This document shows, one piece after another, positions 23,692-32,618 of a DNA stretch of 64,000 nucleotides (its first letter is position 1; the number at the start of each line of letters is the position of its first letter). The stretch is from positions 62,001-126,000 of the forward strand of contig OY759767.1 of the NCBI GenBank assembly GCA_963662705.2, read 5' to 3'. Origin of the DNA: JAPPHA01 sp963662705. GTDB lineage: Bacteria > Pseudomonadota > Alphaproteobacteria > Rhodobacterales > Rhodobacteraceae. The translations under genes and the position numbers were made by a program. A model generated the notes under the pieces. The model was given only the letters and a program-made list of their open reading frames with translations. It made no database searches and had not been told where the DNA came from.

Positions 23692-26505
23692 TCATCGATC
23701 CTCCCTGCCGCTGTCCCGGCCGCCCTTCTCCTCCTCCTGGCCGTCGTTCTCCTGGCCGTCCCCTTCCGGCCGCGATGTCTCCTGCTCGTCGGAGTGGCGG
23801 AGGGCAGACTTTACACGGCTCAAGTCGGATGCCTCCCGCAACAGGCTGGTCTGCCGGGACAGGCTGGATCCATCGATACCGATGTCGGACAACAGGCTGT
23901 CGATCATGGGACCCTGCACCCTGTAACGCAGTGCCGAATTGATGACCTCGTCGGTGGGGCTTGAAGCCTGTCCGCCCGAGCCGCCGTCCACACCCTTTGC
24001 GCCGTCCCCGCCAAGCTGCACGATTTTGATATCGTTGATCTTCTCGAGCGGTTTCGCGGATGCGGCCACGATGCCTTCGACATATTCGAGCATCTTCCGC
24101 TTGAACAGTGAACGCCGCGCGCCGTCGCTCAGAATGTTTTCGGCCTCGTTGATGAGCCGTTGCGCCTCGGCCTCGACAGCTGCGCGCACGCGTTCCCCCT
24201 CCGCGGCGATCCGGACCTCCATCGCGGACTTTTCCGCGAAGACCACGTCGATCGACTTTCTTCGGCTGGCTTCTTCGGTTGCCTGCGCGGTCAGTACCTT
24301 TTCCGCCGCTTCGGCGGCGCGCGCGCGGGCCTGGTCCGCCTCGATGGCGGCGGCACTTTCCTCGAGAGATTTCTCGTAAAGCGAAATGGCCTTCGCCATG
24401 GCTGCTTCGTCGACCAGCCTCTCGCGCTCGATCTCCAGTTTCCGCCGCTCGGTCTCATGGCCGATCCTGATGTCGTCGAGACCGCGTTCAGAGTCGATTC
24501 TTGCCCGTTCCACCAGTTCCTGGCTCGCAATTTCAGCAGCTCGTATGGCCTGCACGCGCTCCACTTCCAGCTGTTCGAGTCTCTGTCGGCGGGCGAGTTT
24601 CGTCGATTCGAGCTCCTGCTCCGCGCGGACCCGTTCGACGTCGACCGCCTTGTCCTTGTCGACACGCGCCGCCTCCACGTCCCTGTCGGCGGCGATCTGC
24701 GCAGCGTCGATGGAACGGTTCCGGGAGATCTCCAGGTTCCGGATGTCCTCGTCCCGGGCGATTTTCTCCCGGGTGGTTTTCGCTTCGATCTCGATGCGCT
24801 GTTTTTCGACATTCCGGCGGGCCGCGATTTCAGCCGCCTCGATCCTTTCGTTCCGCTCGATTTCCCGTGCGCGGATCGCCAGGTCCCGGGTGATCTCGGC
24901 CGCGCGCACATGTTCCTCCTCCTGGATTCTCGCTTCGGAAATGGTCTCGTCGGCGGCGATGTCCGCGACTTCGACTGCCCGTCTGCGCGCGATTTCGCGT
25001 TCGCGGATTTCCTGTTCCTGCGCGATGCGCTCCTCGGCGATCTTTTTCTCCTTGGCGATCTGTGCCGCTTCTATGGATTCCGCTTTCGTGATCTCGGCCG
25101 CCTCGATCGCCCTGGTTCTTTCCACGTCGCGGGCTTTCGTGATTTCGTCCTGCTCGATACGTTCGATGGCGATCGCCTGTTCCTGGGCAATCCGGGCCAT
25201 TTCGAGTGCTTCACGCGAGGCGATCTGGGCGGCCTCGACGGCTTGCTGCGACGAGATTTCCGCCTCTTCCACCGACGTCTGTCGCGCGATTTCCAGCTTG
25301 CGGGTTTCGCGTTCGGAACGAATGCGTTCGGCGGCGACGTTCTTTTCCTGCTCGACCCGGAGCTTTTCCGCCTCCTCGCGCGAGGCTATTTCCGCGCGTT
25401 CCACGGCGAGGCTGCGCGCGACTTCCTTTTCGCGCGTCTTCTGTTCCAGCGCGATCCGCGCCTCGGCAACGGTCCATTCCTGCTCGAACCGGGCCTTCTC
25501 GACACTGACCCGGGTTGCGATTTCCGCCTCGTCGACGACCTTCTTGCTCTCGATCTCCTGCTGGCGGATCTCCTTGTCGGAATCGATCCGGGCCTGCGAG
25601 ATCATGTGTTCGTTGGTTATCCTGGCGGTTTCGATCGATTCCCGTGACTGCAGCACTGCCTGTTCCGCTTCCTTTTCCCGCTCGGAACGTTCGCTCGCAA
25701 GGTCGGCGCGCTGCCTGGCGCGGCGGAACTCGATCTCCCTTTCCTGGTCAAGCCGGGCGGACTCGGAGAGTCTCTCGATTTCGAGAGATTGCCGTTCGGC
25801 TTCGAGGTTGCGTTCACGAATGCGTATCATCGTTTCCTGCTCGATGTCGTTACGCAACCTGCGGCGATCCTCGATGGCCTGGATGACGGCGGTCAGGCCC
25901 TCGGCATCGAAGGTATTGGACGGGTTGAAATACTCGATGTTGGTCTGGTCGATGTCCGTGATCGATACGCTCTCGAGCTCCAGTCCATTCTTGTCGAGAC
26001 CGGTCTGCGCTTCTTCGAGAACCCTGGAGACGTAGATGTCGCGGTTCTCGTGCAACTCCTCCATGGTCATGCCCGACGCCACAGTCCTGAGTGCCGAAAC
26101 GAACTTGCCTTCGAGAAGAGCATGAATCCGCTCCGGTTCCAGGGTACGGCGCCCGAGCGTGGACGCGGCAAGGCTGACGGATTCCTGGGTCTGGCGGACA
26201 CGAACATAGAATTCGGCATCAACATCGATGCGCATCCGGTTCTTGGTGATCAGCGCATTTTCGCGCTCCCGCGATACCGAAAGCTGCAACGAGTTCATGT
26301 TGACCGGGGTGATGTCGTGAATGATCGGCCATACGAACGCGCCGCCGTCGATCACAACTTTCTCGCCGAGGAAACCTGTACGCACGAACGACACTTCCTT
26401 GGTCGAACGCCGGTACAGCCAGTTCATCACCCAATACAGGATGAAGATGACAATGACTGCAAAAACCAGCCACAGAATCAGTTGTCCAATCAGTTCTCCC
26501 GTCAT
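23692..26505 (-). CDS. Giant flotillin-like SPFH protein with hendecad coiled coil
   Basis: 937 aa, longer than typical bacterial flotillins. One N-terminal membrane helix (residues 5-30) precedes an SPFH/band-7 domain (about 35-225). From about residue 230 to 780 it is highly charged helix, and residues 290-707 are an unbroken series of 11-residue repeats. The C-terminal part has a Gly-rich stretch and a very acidic tail. Flotillins form membrane scaffolds that organise protein complexes. The start MTGELIGQ overlaps the preceding gene by 4 bp. Its place between the transporter genes and the CoxG-like genes suggests that it scaffolds the hydroxylase or transporter at the membrane; this is inference. 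Confidence 0.88.
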   Translation of the reverse strand: MTGELIGQLILWLVFAVIVIFILYWVMNWLYRRSTKEVSFVRTGFLGEKVVIDGGAFVWPIIHDITPVNMNSLQLSVSRERENALITKNRMRIDVDAEFYVRVRQTQESVSLAASTLGRRTLEPERIHALLEGKFVSALRTVASGMTMEELHENRDIYVSRVLEEAQTGLDKNGLELESVSITDIDQTNIEYFNPSNTFDAEGLTAVIQAIEDRRRLRNDIEQETMIRIRERNLEAERQSLEIERLSESARLDQEREIEFRRARQRADLASERSEREKEAEQAVLQSRESIETARITNEHMISQARIDSDKEIRQQEIESKKVVDEAEIATRVSVEKARFEQEWTVAEARIALEQKTREKEVARSLAVERAEIASREEAEKLRVEQEKNVAAERIRSERETRKLEIARQTSVEEAEISSQQAVEAAQIASREALEMARIAQEQAIAIERIEQDEITKARDVERTRAIEAAEITKAESIEAAQIAKEKKIAEERIAQEQEIREREIARRRAVEVADIAADETISEARIQEEEHVRAAEITRDLAIRAREIERNERIEAAEIAARRNVEKQRIEIEAKTTREKIARDEDIRNLEISRNRSIDAAQIAADRDVEAARVDKDKAVDVERVRAEQELESTKLARRQRLEQLEVERVQAIRAAEIASQELVERARIDSERGLDDIRIGHETERRKLEIERERLVDEAAMAKAISLYEKSLEESAAAIEADQARARAAEAAEKVLTAQATEEASRRKSIDVVFAEKSAMEVRIAAEGERVRAAVEAEAQRLINEAENILSDGARRSLFKRKMLEYVEGIVAASAKPLEKINDIKIVQLGGDGAKGVDGGSGGQASSPTDEVINSALRYRVQGPMIDSLLSDIGIDGSSLSRQTSLLREASDLSRVKSALRHSDEQETSRPEGDGQENDGQEEEKGGRDSGREDR
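24385..25638 (-). repeat. About 38 tandem 11-residue (33-bp) repeats within the SPFH gene
   Basis: Residues 290-707 can be cut into successive 11-residue units such as SIEAAQIAKEK, RIEAAEIAARR and SIDAAQIAADR, with consensus small-[I/V]-E-x-A-x-I-A-x-x-charged. The register stays intact for about 38 units. The DNA copies have diverged, so this is an ancient protein repeat and not a recent expansion. Confidence 0.85.
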
Positions 26506-27356
26506 TTGGGCTCCCCCTTCCGGTCTCCCGGACCGGTCTTGATCTTCCCGAATTCGCGGATCGTGTCGATGATTGCCGTCTCTGTCGGTAATCGTTCCAT
26601 GGATGACGCGCCATAAAAGCCGTGGCAATTCGGACTGTTGGCAAGAATATACGCCGCGTCGGCGGGCATCGAAACCGGCCCGCCATGCACCAGGACAATG
26701 ATGTCATCCCTGACAGAGCGCGCCGCGTCGGCCCACTCTTCCACCAGGTCCGGACACTGTACGAGGGTGAGGGCCGTTTCGGCGCCGATCGAACCCCCGG
26801 TCGTCAGGCCGAGGTGACACACCACGATATCGGCGCCCGCCCGTGCCATCGCTTCGGCGTCGGCCGCGGAAAAGACATATGGTGTCGTCAGCAGGTCCCT
26901 CTGGCGGGCCTCGCCGATCATTTCGACCTCCAACGCAAACGACATTCCCGTTTCTTCAAGGTTGGCCCTGAAATTCCCGTCGATCAGGCCGACGGTCGGG
27001 AAGTTCTGGACCCCGCTGAATCCGGCGTCCTGCAACTGGTCGAGGAACTTGCCCATCAGCCTGAACGGGTCGGTCGCACAGATTCCCGCCAGAACCGGCG
27101 TCTTCCTGACGACGGGCAAGACTTCGCCCGCCATCTCCATGACGATACCATTCGCATCGCCATAGGGCATCAACCCGGCGAGGCTTCCGCGCCCGGCCAT
27201 GCGGTAACGGCCGGAATTGTAGATCACGATCAGGTCGACGCCGCCGGCTTCCTCGCATTTCGCCGACAGTCCGGTTCCGGCGCCGCCGCCGATGATCGGT
27301 TCGCCCTTCGCGATCTTCCGCCGCAACCCCGCAACGATGTCTTCGCGTTCAAACAT
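26502..27356 (-). CDS. Phosphoenolpyruvate-hydrolase-like TIM-barrel protein (Tm-1 C-terminal type)
   Basis: 284 aa. It starts MFEREDIVAGLRRKI and has the conserved GGGAGTGLSAK and ADIVVCHLGLTTGGSIG segments of the family annotated as PEP hydrolase-like, equivalent to the second half of plant Tm-1 proteins. Its partner, the UPF0261 half, is encoded by the gene directly upstream, overlapping by 8 bp. The function in bacteria is not settled. Confidence 0.85.
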   Translation of the reverse strand: MFEREDIVAGLRRKIAKGEPIIGGGAGTGLSAKCEEAGGVDLIVIYNSGRYRMAGRGSLAGLMPYGDANGIVMEMAGEVLPVVRKTPVLAGICATDPFRLMGKFLDQLQDAGFSGVQNFPTVGLIDGNFRANLEETGMSFALEVEMIGEARQRDLLTTPYVFSAADAEAMARAGADIVVCHLGLTTGGSIGAETALTLVQCPDLVEEWADAARSVRDDIIVLVHGGPVSMPADAAYILANSPNCHGFYGASSMERLPTETAIIDTIREFGKIKTGPGDRKGEPK

Positions 27357-29526
27357 TCTCGATCGCCCCCGCTGCCAGCCGTCCCGACACTTCATGCAGT
27401 TCCCCGAAGGCGCGCAGAACTTCGTCCGCGAATGCGTCCTCATTGATGTTGTGGGGCGACCGGACGAGGCGGCGTCCCGATGTCTGGCGGACACTGTCCT
27501 CGAGTGCGTGGAACAGGGCCGCATCGGCTTCGGGGTCCCAGAATGGCTGCCCCTCCCGATCGAGCGCCGAAACGCCGCCTTCGGGCAGGAAGAACCGGAC
27601 CGGGCCGTTCATCCGGTTCAGCCTTTCGCCGATCCAGCGTCCGATCCTGTCGTTTTCCTCCGGCGTCGTCCGCATCAGCGTGACCTGGGGATTGTGCATG
27701 TACAGGTTTCGGTTGCGGTAGCGTTCGGGAACCGAGTCCTGATCCCTGAAATTGACCATGTCGAGGGCGCCGCAGGCCCCGATGTACGGGTTCTCGGTCC
27801 GGATCGACGCGCCGAACCTGTCGTCACTTGCGGCGAAAACGCCGCCGGCAATCATGTCGCAGACCTCCGTCGTCGTTATGTCGATGATTGCCGCAAGCTT
27901 GCCGGAGTCCAGCAGTTTTTCCATTGAACGCCCGCCGACGCCCGTGGCGTGGAAGACAAGGCAATCATAGGTCCCGTCGAGAGCAGCCGTGATTCTCTGT
28001 ACGCAGGGCGTCGTCACTCCGAACATCGTCAGCCCGACAGCGGGCTTGTCGGCGGTCTCCTGCAGCGCGCCCTGCGCGCGATTGTTGACCATGCCGGCCA
28101 GCGCCGCCGCGGCATTGGCGAGGACGTCGCGGGTGATCGTGTTGATGCCCTGCACATCCGCAACCGAATGCAGCATGAGAATGTCCGTTGGACCGACATA
28201 TTCCGAAACGTCGCCACTGGCGACCGTGGAAACGACCAGTTTCGGAACGCCGACCGGCAGCGACTGCATGGCAGGGGTGACAAGTGCGGTCGCCCCGGAA
28301 CCGCCGGCGCCGATGATTCCCGCCACGCCCGGGTGATGGCGAATCCAGCGTTCGAACGCGACCGCCATTCCACTGACCGCCGACCCCCGATCGCCGGTGA
28401 AAACGCCCCGGACCCCGCGGGGGTGAAATCCCGCGATGACATGCGGAGGAATTTCGGCGCCGGACGGTTTGCCGCTTGTCGACAGGTCGGCGATCTGAAC
28501 CCGGAGCCCGTGACCGTCCAGGCGGTCGCGGAGATACCGCAGTTCGTCACCCTTGGTATCGAGCGTCCCGGCGACCAGGACGGTTTCTGCGTGCTGGCGG
28601 GCTACCGGCCGCAAGACCCTGGCCGTCCCGCCGTTTCGCGCACGGGGTTCCGTGCGTGTCCGGGCGCTACCCTCAATGACGCGAACGGGAACGGGTTGCG
28701 ACCACCGGTACGGTATCTTCGGATTTGACAGGTAAACGCGTTGCGGACCGGACGTGGGTCTTGCCGCCGTTTCCTGCCTGCGTCCGGATTGCCCGGATTC
28801 GTCATGGGCATGCCGTCCCACTCCGAGCAACGCCTGTTGCAGGTTCGTGTCGTCGGCAAGCGACGCGGCTTCCAGCGTCCGGTTGATCCTGCCGTTGACC
28901 ATGATTGCGACCTGTTCGGACACGGCACAGGCGACGCCGATGTTCTGTTCGATGACCAGGACGTCGACCCCACCGCTTTCCGCCAGGCGAATGAGCGTGT
29001 CTTCGACCTGGTGAACGATCATCGGCGCCAGGCCTTCGGTCGGTTCGTCCATGACCAGCAACTTCGGGTTGAGCAGCAAGGCGCGCCCGATGGCCAGCAT
29101 CTGCTGTTCACCTCCGGACAGGTGGCCTCCCAGGTTCTGCTGCCGTTCCGCCAGTCTCGGGAAGGTGGAATAGACCCGGTCCTTAGTCCACGATCCTTCG
29201 CGTTGCGCAACCAGGTCGAGATGCTCGTCGACGGTGAGGGATCGCCAGATCCGCCGACCCTGTGGAACATAACCGATTCCGGACCTGGCAATGTCGGCCG
29301 GATTGACTCCGACGAGCGGCTTCCCCCTGAAACTGATCGAGCCGGATGATACCGGTACCAGGCCCATGATGGCGTTGCAGAGCGTCGTCTTTCCCATGCC
29401 GTTGCGTCCGACCACGGAGAGTATTCCCTGTCGCAGAACGAGATCCACGCCCTGGAGCGCATGGCTGTTGCCGAAAAAGACGTTCAGATTCTGGAGTTCG
29501 AGGGTCGGCCCGTTCGTGTCAACCAT
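27349..29526 (-). CDS. Fusion of LivF ATPase and Tm-1-like UPF0261 domain
   Basis: 725 aa. Residues 1-237 form a complete LivF ATPase: Walker A GRNGMGKTT at about 40-48, LSGGEQQ at 136-142, Walker B LLVMDEPTEG at 156-165. A basic linker of about 75 residues follows. Residues 316-715 form a UPF0261/Tm-1 ATP-binding domain, beginning VLVAGTLDTKGDE with conserved GVFTGDRGS and VFHATGVGGRSMEKL. The start ATG 29526 (Met6 of the longest frame) overlaps the LivG stop by 8 bp. The fusion physically ties import energy coupling to a protein of unknown function. Confidence 0.88.
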   Translation of the reverse strand: MVDTNGPTLELQNLNVFFGNSHALQGVDLVLRQGILSVVGRNGMGKTTLCNAIMGLVPVSSGSISFRGKPLVGVNPADIARSGIGYVPQGRRIWRSLTVDEHLDLVAQREGSWTKDRVYSTFPRLAERQQNLGGHLSGGEQQMLAIGRALLLNPKLLVMDEPTEGLAPMIVHQVEDTLIRLAESGGVDVLVIEQNIGVACAVSEQVAIMVNGRINRTLEAASLADDTNLQQALLGVGRHAHDESGQSGRRQETAARPTSGPQRVYLSNPKIPYRWSQPVPVRVIEGSARTRTEPRARNGGTARVLRPVARQHAETVLVAGTLDTKGDELRYLRDRLDGHGLRVQIADLSTSGKPSGAEIPPHVIAGFHPRGVRGVFTGDRGSAVSGMAVAFERWIRHHPGVAGIIGAGGSGATALVTPAMQSLPVGVPKLVVSTVASGDVSEYVGPTDILMLHSVADVQGINTITRDVLANAAAALAGMVNNRAQGALQETADKPAVGLTMFGVTTPCVQRITAALDGTYDCLVFHATGVGGRSMEKLLDSGKLAAIIDITTTEVCDMIAGGVFAASDDRFGASIRTENPYIGACGALDMVNFRDQDSVPERYRNRNLYMHNPQVTLMRTTPEENDRIGRWIGERLNRMNGPVRFFLPEGGVSALDREGQPFWDPEADAALFHALEDSVRQTSGRRLVRSPHNINEDAFADEVLRAFGELHEVSGRLAAGAIENV

Positions 29527-30313
29527 GCCCGCCTCCGCCAAGGTAAAGGGACTGGACCTCGGGGTCGTCTTCTATTTCCGCCGGTTTGCCCTCCTTGAAG
29601 ATGCGTCCATTGTGCATCATCGTGACGAACTCAGCGACCTGGAGCGCGACGTCCATGTCATGTTCGATGATGATGAATCCGATGTGGCCGGGAAGCTCCT
29701 TGAGTATCTCGATCAGCTCCCCCCGCTCCGTCGGCGAAAGCCCCGCCGCCGGTTCATCGAGGAGCAGCAACCGGGGTGCGCCCGCGAGCGCCATCGCGAT
29801 TTCCAGCTGCCGCTGTTGGCCGTGGGACAACTCCGAGACAAATGTCCCCGTGACCCTTTCCAGATGCGCCACGCGCACGAGCGATTCGGCACTGGCCATC
29901 ACGGATTCATTCCGCCGTGGACGGATCATGGAAAACCTGCCGCGCAGGACCCCGCGGCATGCGAGGTAGACGTTGTCCAGGACGGTGAGCCCGGAAAAAA
30001 GCAGGGAAATCTGGTAGGTTCGCCTCAATCCGCGGCGTATCCGTTCATGCGGCGGAAACGTCGTGACGTCTTCGCCGTAGAACCTGATCGATCCTGCCGA
30101 AGGCGGGAAATCCCCGGATATGCAATTGAAGAGCGTGGTCTTTCCGGCACCGTTCGAGCCCAGTACCGCCCTGCGTTCACTCGGCCGCAGCGTCATCGAA
30201 ACGTCGTCGAGCGCGACAAGCGCGCCGAAGCTTTTCGAGACCCCCCGGAGTTCGAGTGCGTTGGCCGTGCCCGTTGCGGACAGGCGATCGGAGAAACTCG
30301 CGGATTCCGTCAC
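29519..30313 (-). CDS. livG: ABC transporter ATP-binding protein, LivG type
   Basis: 264 aa, cytoplasmic ATPase of the second Liv system. Walker A is GSNGAGKTT, the signature LSHGQQRQLEIAMALA, Walker B LLLDEPAAGLSP, and the H-loop FIIIEHDM. GTG at 30313 is preferred because it forms a 4-bp GTGA overlap with the livM stop; the upstream part of the longer frame is not LivG-like. Confidence 0.92.
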   Translation of the reverse strand: MTESASFSDRLSATGTANALELRGVSKSFGALVALDDVSMTLRPSERRAVLGSNGAGKTTLFNCISGDFPPSAGSIRFYGEDVTTFPPHERIRRGLRRTYQISLLFSGLTVLDNVYLACRGVLRGRFSMIRPRRNESVMASAESLVRVAHLERVTGTFVSELSHGQQRQLEIAMALAGAPRLLLLDEPAAGLSPTERGELIEILKELPGHIGFIIIEHDMDVALQVAEFVTMMHNGRIFKEGKPAEIEDDPEVQSLYLGGGGHG

Positions 30314-31365
30314 GGTGAATCGCCGCCACGAGCGCGCAGGGGATCGCGTGCCCGGCTTTCGCGCAGTTTTTCCCACAGCCCCAGGATCCCGTCGGGCGAC
30401 CAGAAAACGATCAACAGGAAACCGAGGCCGATAAGGAGTTGGAAGCGCTCGCCGCCGGCACCGAGCGCGACCAGTATGTCGATCGCGAAAGTCTTCAGGA
30501 TGACATAGACAATCGAGCCGACGAACGGACCGATCGGATGCCGGAGCCCGCCGATCACGGCGATGACCAGGATATCGATGACAGGGCCGATTCCCGCCGT
30601 TCCCGGCGAGATCTGGGCTGATTGCCAGGTCAGCAGGATTCCTCCAGTCGCGGCGGGAAACGCCGCGAAGGTGTAGGCCGCGACCCGGTGGAGGGTCACA
30701 TCATATCCAAGTGCTGCCATGCGCCTCGGATTGTCGCGCACGCCTTGCAGGGCAAGTCCCATGGGAGTGCTGCTGACGTAGAGGACCACGAAGTACCAGA
30801 ATCCCGCCCAGAACAGGGTGAGGTAGTAGAATGCGGTCGGATGGCGCCAATCGACGTTGAAGACTTCGGGGGGCAACACCCCGTTGAATCCCGAGAAGCC
30901 GTTGAAAATGGTGTAATTCTGACGGGTAAAGTAAAAAAAGGCCGAGGCAATGGCGAGCGTGATCATGATCGTGTAGATGCCCTCGGTCCGAACCGCGAGC
31001 CATCCGGTCAATGTCGCGAAGATTGCCGCGATGACCAGGGCCAGGGGGATGACCAGGTACCACGACCATCCGAGGCTGATTTCGGTTATGGCGCTTTCCC
31101 CGAAAATCGCGACCAGGTAACCGGCAAGCCCGGCAACCGTCATCTGCACGAGGCTGACCATGCCTCCGTAACCGGCCAGGAACATGAGGCTCAGCGAGAT
31201 CATTCCGAGGATGAAGGTCCAGCCGAAAATCTGGAACAGCACGAATTCACCGGCGAAAGAGGGCATGATCAACAGCAAAACGCCGACGACCCAGTAGGCG
31301 GGCGGAACGCGTTCAAACCACTGTCGCCAGGGCGCGCGGCTTCTGTCCACACTGATATCGGCCAT
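30310..31365 (-). CDS. livM: Branched-chain amino acid/amide ABC permease, LivM type
   Basis: 351 aa with about ten hydrophobic segments. Motifs of the family are present: LAGYGGMVSLVQM and the cytoplasmic loop VRDNPRRMAALGYD. It pairs with LivH at 31369-32400, which ends 3 bp upstream. Confidence 0.93.
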   Translation of the reverse strand: MADISVDRSRAPWRQWFERVPPAYWVVGVLLLIMPSFAGEFVLFQIFGWTFILGMISLSLMFLAGYGGMVSLVQMTVAGLAGYLVAIFGESAITEISLGWSWYLVIPLALVIAAIFATLTGWLAVRTEGIYTIMITLAIASAFFYFTRQNYTIFNGFSGFNGVLPPEVFNVDWRHPTAFYYLTLFWAGFWYFVVLYVSSTPMGLALQGVRDNPRRMAALGYDVTLHRVAAYTFAAFPAATGGILLTWQSAQISPGTAGIGPVIDILVIAVIGGLRHPIGPFVGSIVYVILKTFAIDILVALGAGGERFQLLIGLGFLLIVFWSPDGILGLWEKLRESRARDPLRARGGDSP

Positions 31366-31368
31366 GAT

Positions 31369-32400
31369 TCAGTTTCGCCCCATCAGGCCCTGCGGACGGA
31401 ACGCCAGCACCAGCGCCATGATCAGGAAAGTCAGTACGACGGAGTAGGTCGGGAAGTACACGGATCCGAACTGTTCGGCGATTCCGATCAGCAGCGCACC
31501 CAGGGCCGCACCCGGTATCGACCCCATGCCCCCGACTATGACCACCACCAGCGACGCCAGCAAAAACCGGATGTCCTCGCCGGGGGCGATGGACTGAAAG
31601 GTCCCGCCGACGACGCCGGCAATACCGGCAAGGCCTGCTCCAAACGCGAACACGCCCGCGAACACGATCTGAATGCGCGCACCCGTTGCCGACAACATGT
31701 CGCGGTCATCGACCCCTGCCCGGATCAGCATGCCCACTCGGGTGCGGTTCAGTGCAACCCACATGGCCAGACCCACGACCACGGACGCCACGAAAATGAC
31801 GATCCGCACGAGCGGATACTTCAGGTAGATGAGTTCACCCGTGGACCGATGTACGCCGGTCGCGAAAAAAGTCTCCATCGGCCCCGATAGCCAGCTCGGC
31901 GCGGCGATGTTGTAGAAGTCACCGCCAAACGCCCAAAGCATGAGATCGGCAAACACGATCGAGATGCCGATGGTTACCAGTGTCTGCCGGAGATCCTGGC
32001 CTTCCATTCGCCGAAACACGAAGACCTGCAGGAGGATACCGATCAGTCCGACCGCGATGAACGCGGCGGGAAACGCCAGCAGCCAGTAGCCGGTCCACTC
32101 GGCAAAGAAATACCCGACATAACCCCCGAGCAGGTAGAGCGACCCATGGGCCAGGTTGACGTTTCGCATGAGGCCGAAAACGAGCGTGAACCCGCTTGCA
32201 ACCAGGAAGTACAGTCCGCCCAGCGTAATGCCGTTGAACAGTGCATTCAGGAACACTTTCTTCTTGCCGATCAGACCGACCAGCCAGGCAGGCCAGATGG
32301 CAAACGCCAGGTAAAGGATGACGGCCGCAACGATCGCGGCTATCGCGACTCTCCAGGGGTGGCGTTCGAGGGCTGTCTTCATGCCATGTGCCGAATGCAA
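31369..32400 (-). CDS. livH: Branched-chain amino acid/amide ABC permease, LivH type
   Basis: 343 aa. LivH hallmarks are present: LFNGITLGGLYFLVASGFTL, NLAHGSLYLLGGY and a cytoplasmic loop around RTRVGMLIRAGVDDRDM. An alternative start is Met7 at 32382. It is separated from livK by 218 bp containing a terminator. Confidence 0.93.
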   Translation of the reverse strand: MHSAHGMKTALERHPWRVAIAAIVAAVILYLAFAIWPAWLVGLIGKKKVFLNALFNGITLGGLYFLVASGFTLVFGLMRNVNLAHGSLYLLGGYVGYFFAEWTGYWLLAFPAAFIAVGLIGILLQVFVFRRMEGQDLRQTLVTIGISIVFADLMLWAFGGDFYNIAAPSWLSGPMETFFATGVHRSTGELIYLKYPLVRIVIFVASVVVGLAMWVALNRTRVGMLIRAGVDDRDMLSATGARIQIVFAGVFAFGAGLAGIAGVVGGTFQSIAPGEDIRFLLASLVVVIVGGMGSIPGAALGALLIGIAEQFGSVYFPTYSVVLTFLIMALVLAFRPQGLMGRN

Positions 32401-32553
32401 GGTCGGAAACCGCCCATGGAACTACGCTTTGGATCCATGGTCGAACCCTGACGGTCCCGGGCGTTTCCGATACGCCCGGGACTCGTGTCGATCCCGTTGC
32501 CGTATCCGTCCACCACGACCGGGCGCGAGCGGCGGATTACGGACTCCGTTGTC

Positions 32554-32582
32554 AAAAACCCGGGCAGCAGGGCCGCCCGGGT
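32554..32582 (-). terminator. Intrinsic terminator between livK and livH
   Basis: On the minus strand the 8-bp stem ACCCGGGC / GCCCGGGT (32582-32575 and 32565-32558) with a 9-base loop is followed by five T residues. It lies 37 bp after the livK stop. In operons of this kind it would let abundant binding protein be made while reducing expression of the downstream genes. Confidence 0.75.
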
Positions 32583-32618
32583 CGCAAGCTGTCTTGAGCC
32601 AACCTGTTCCGGTCGCCC

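Noticed and set aside
24385..25638. DNA satellite or CRISPR-like array from the 33-bp periodicity
   Set aside because: The period is a protein hendecad in an open frame; DNA units are diverged and there are no spacers.
24160..26035. Long plus-strand frames opposite the flotillin gene
   Set aside because: They mirror the repetitive coiled-coil codons; no family motifs or ribosome sites.
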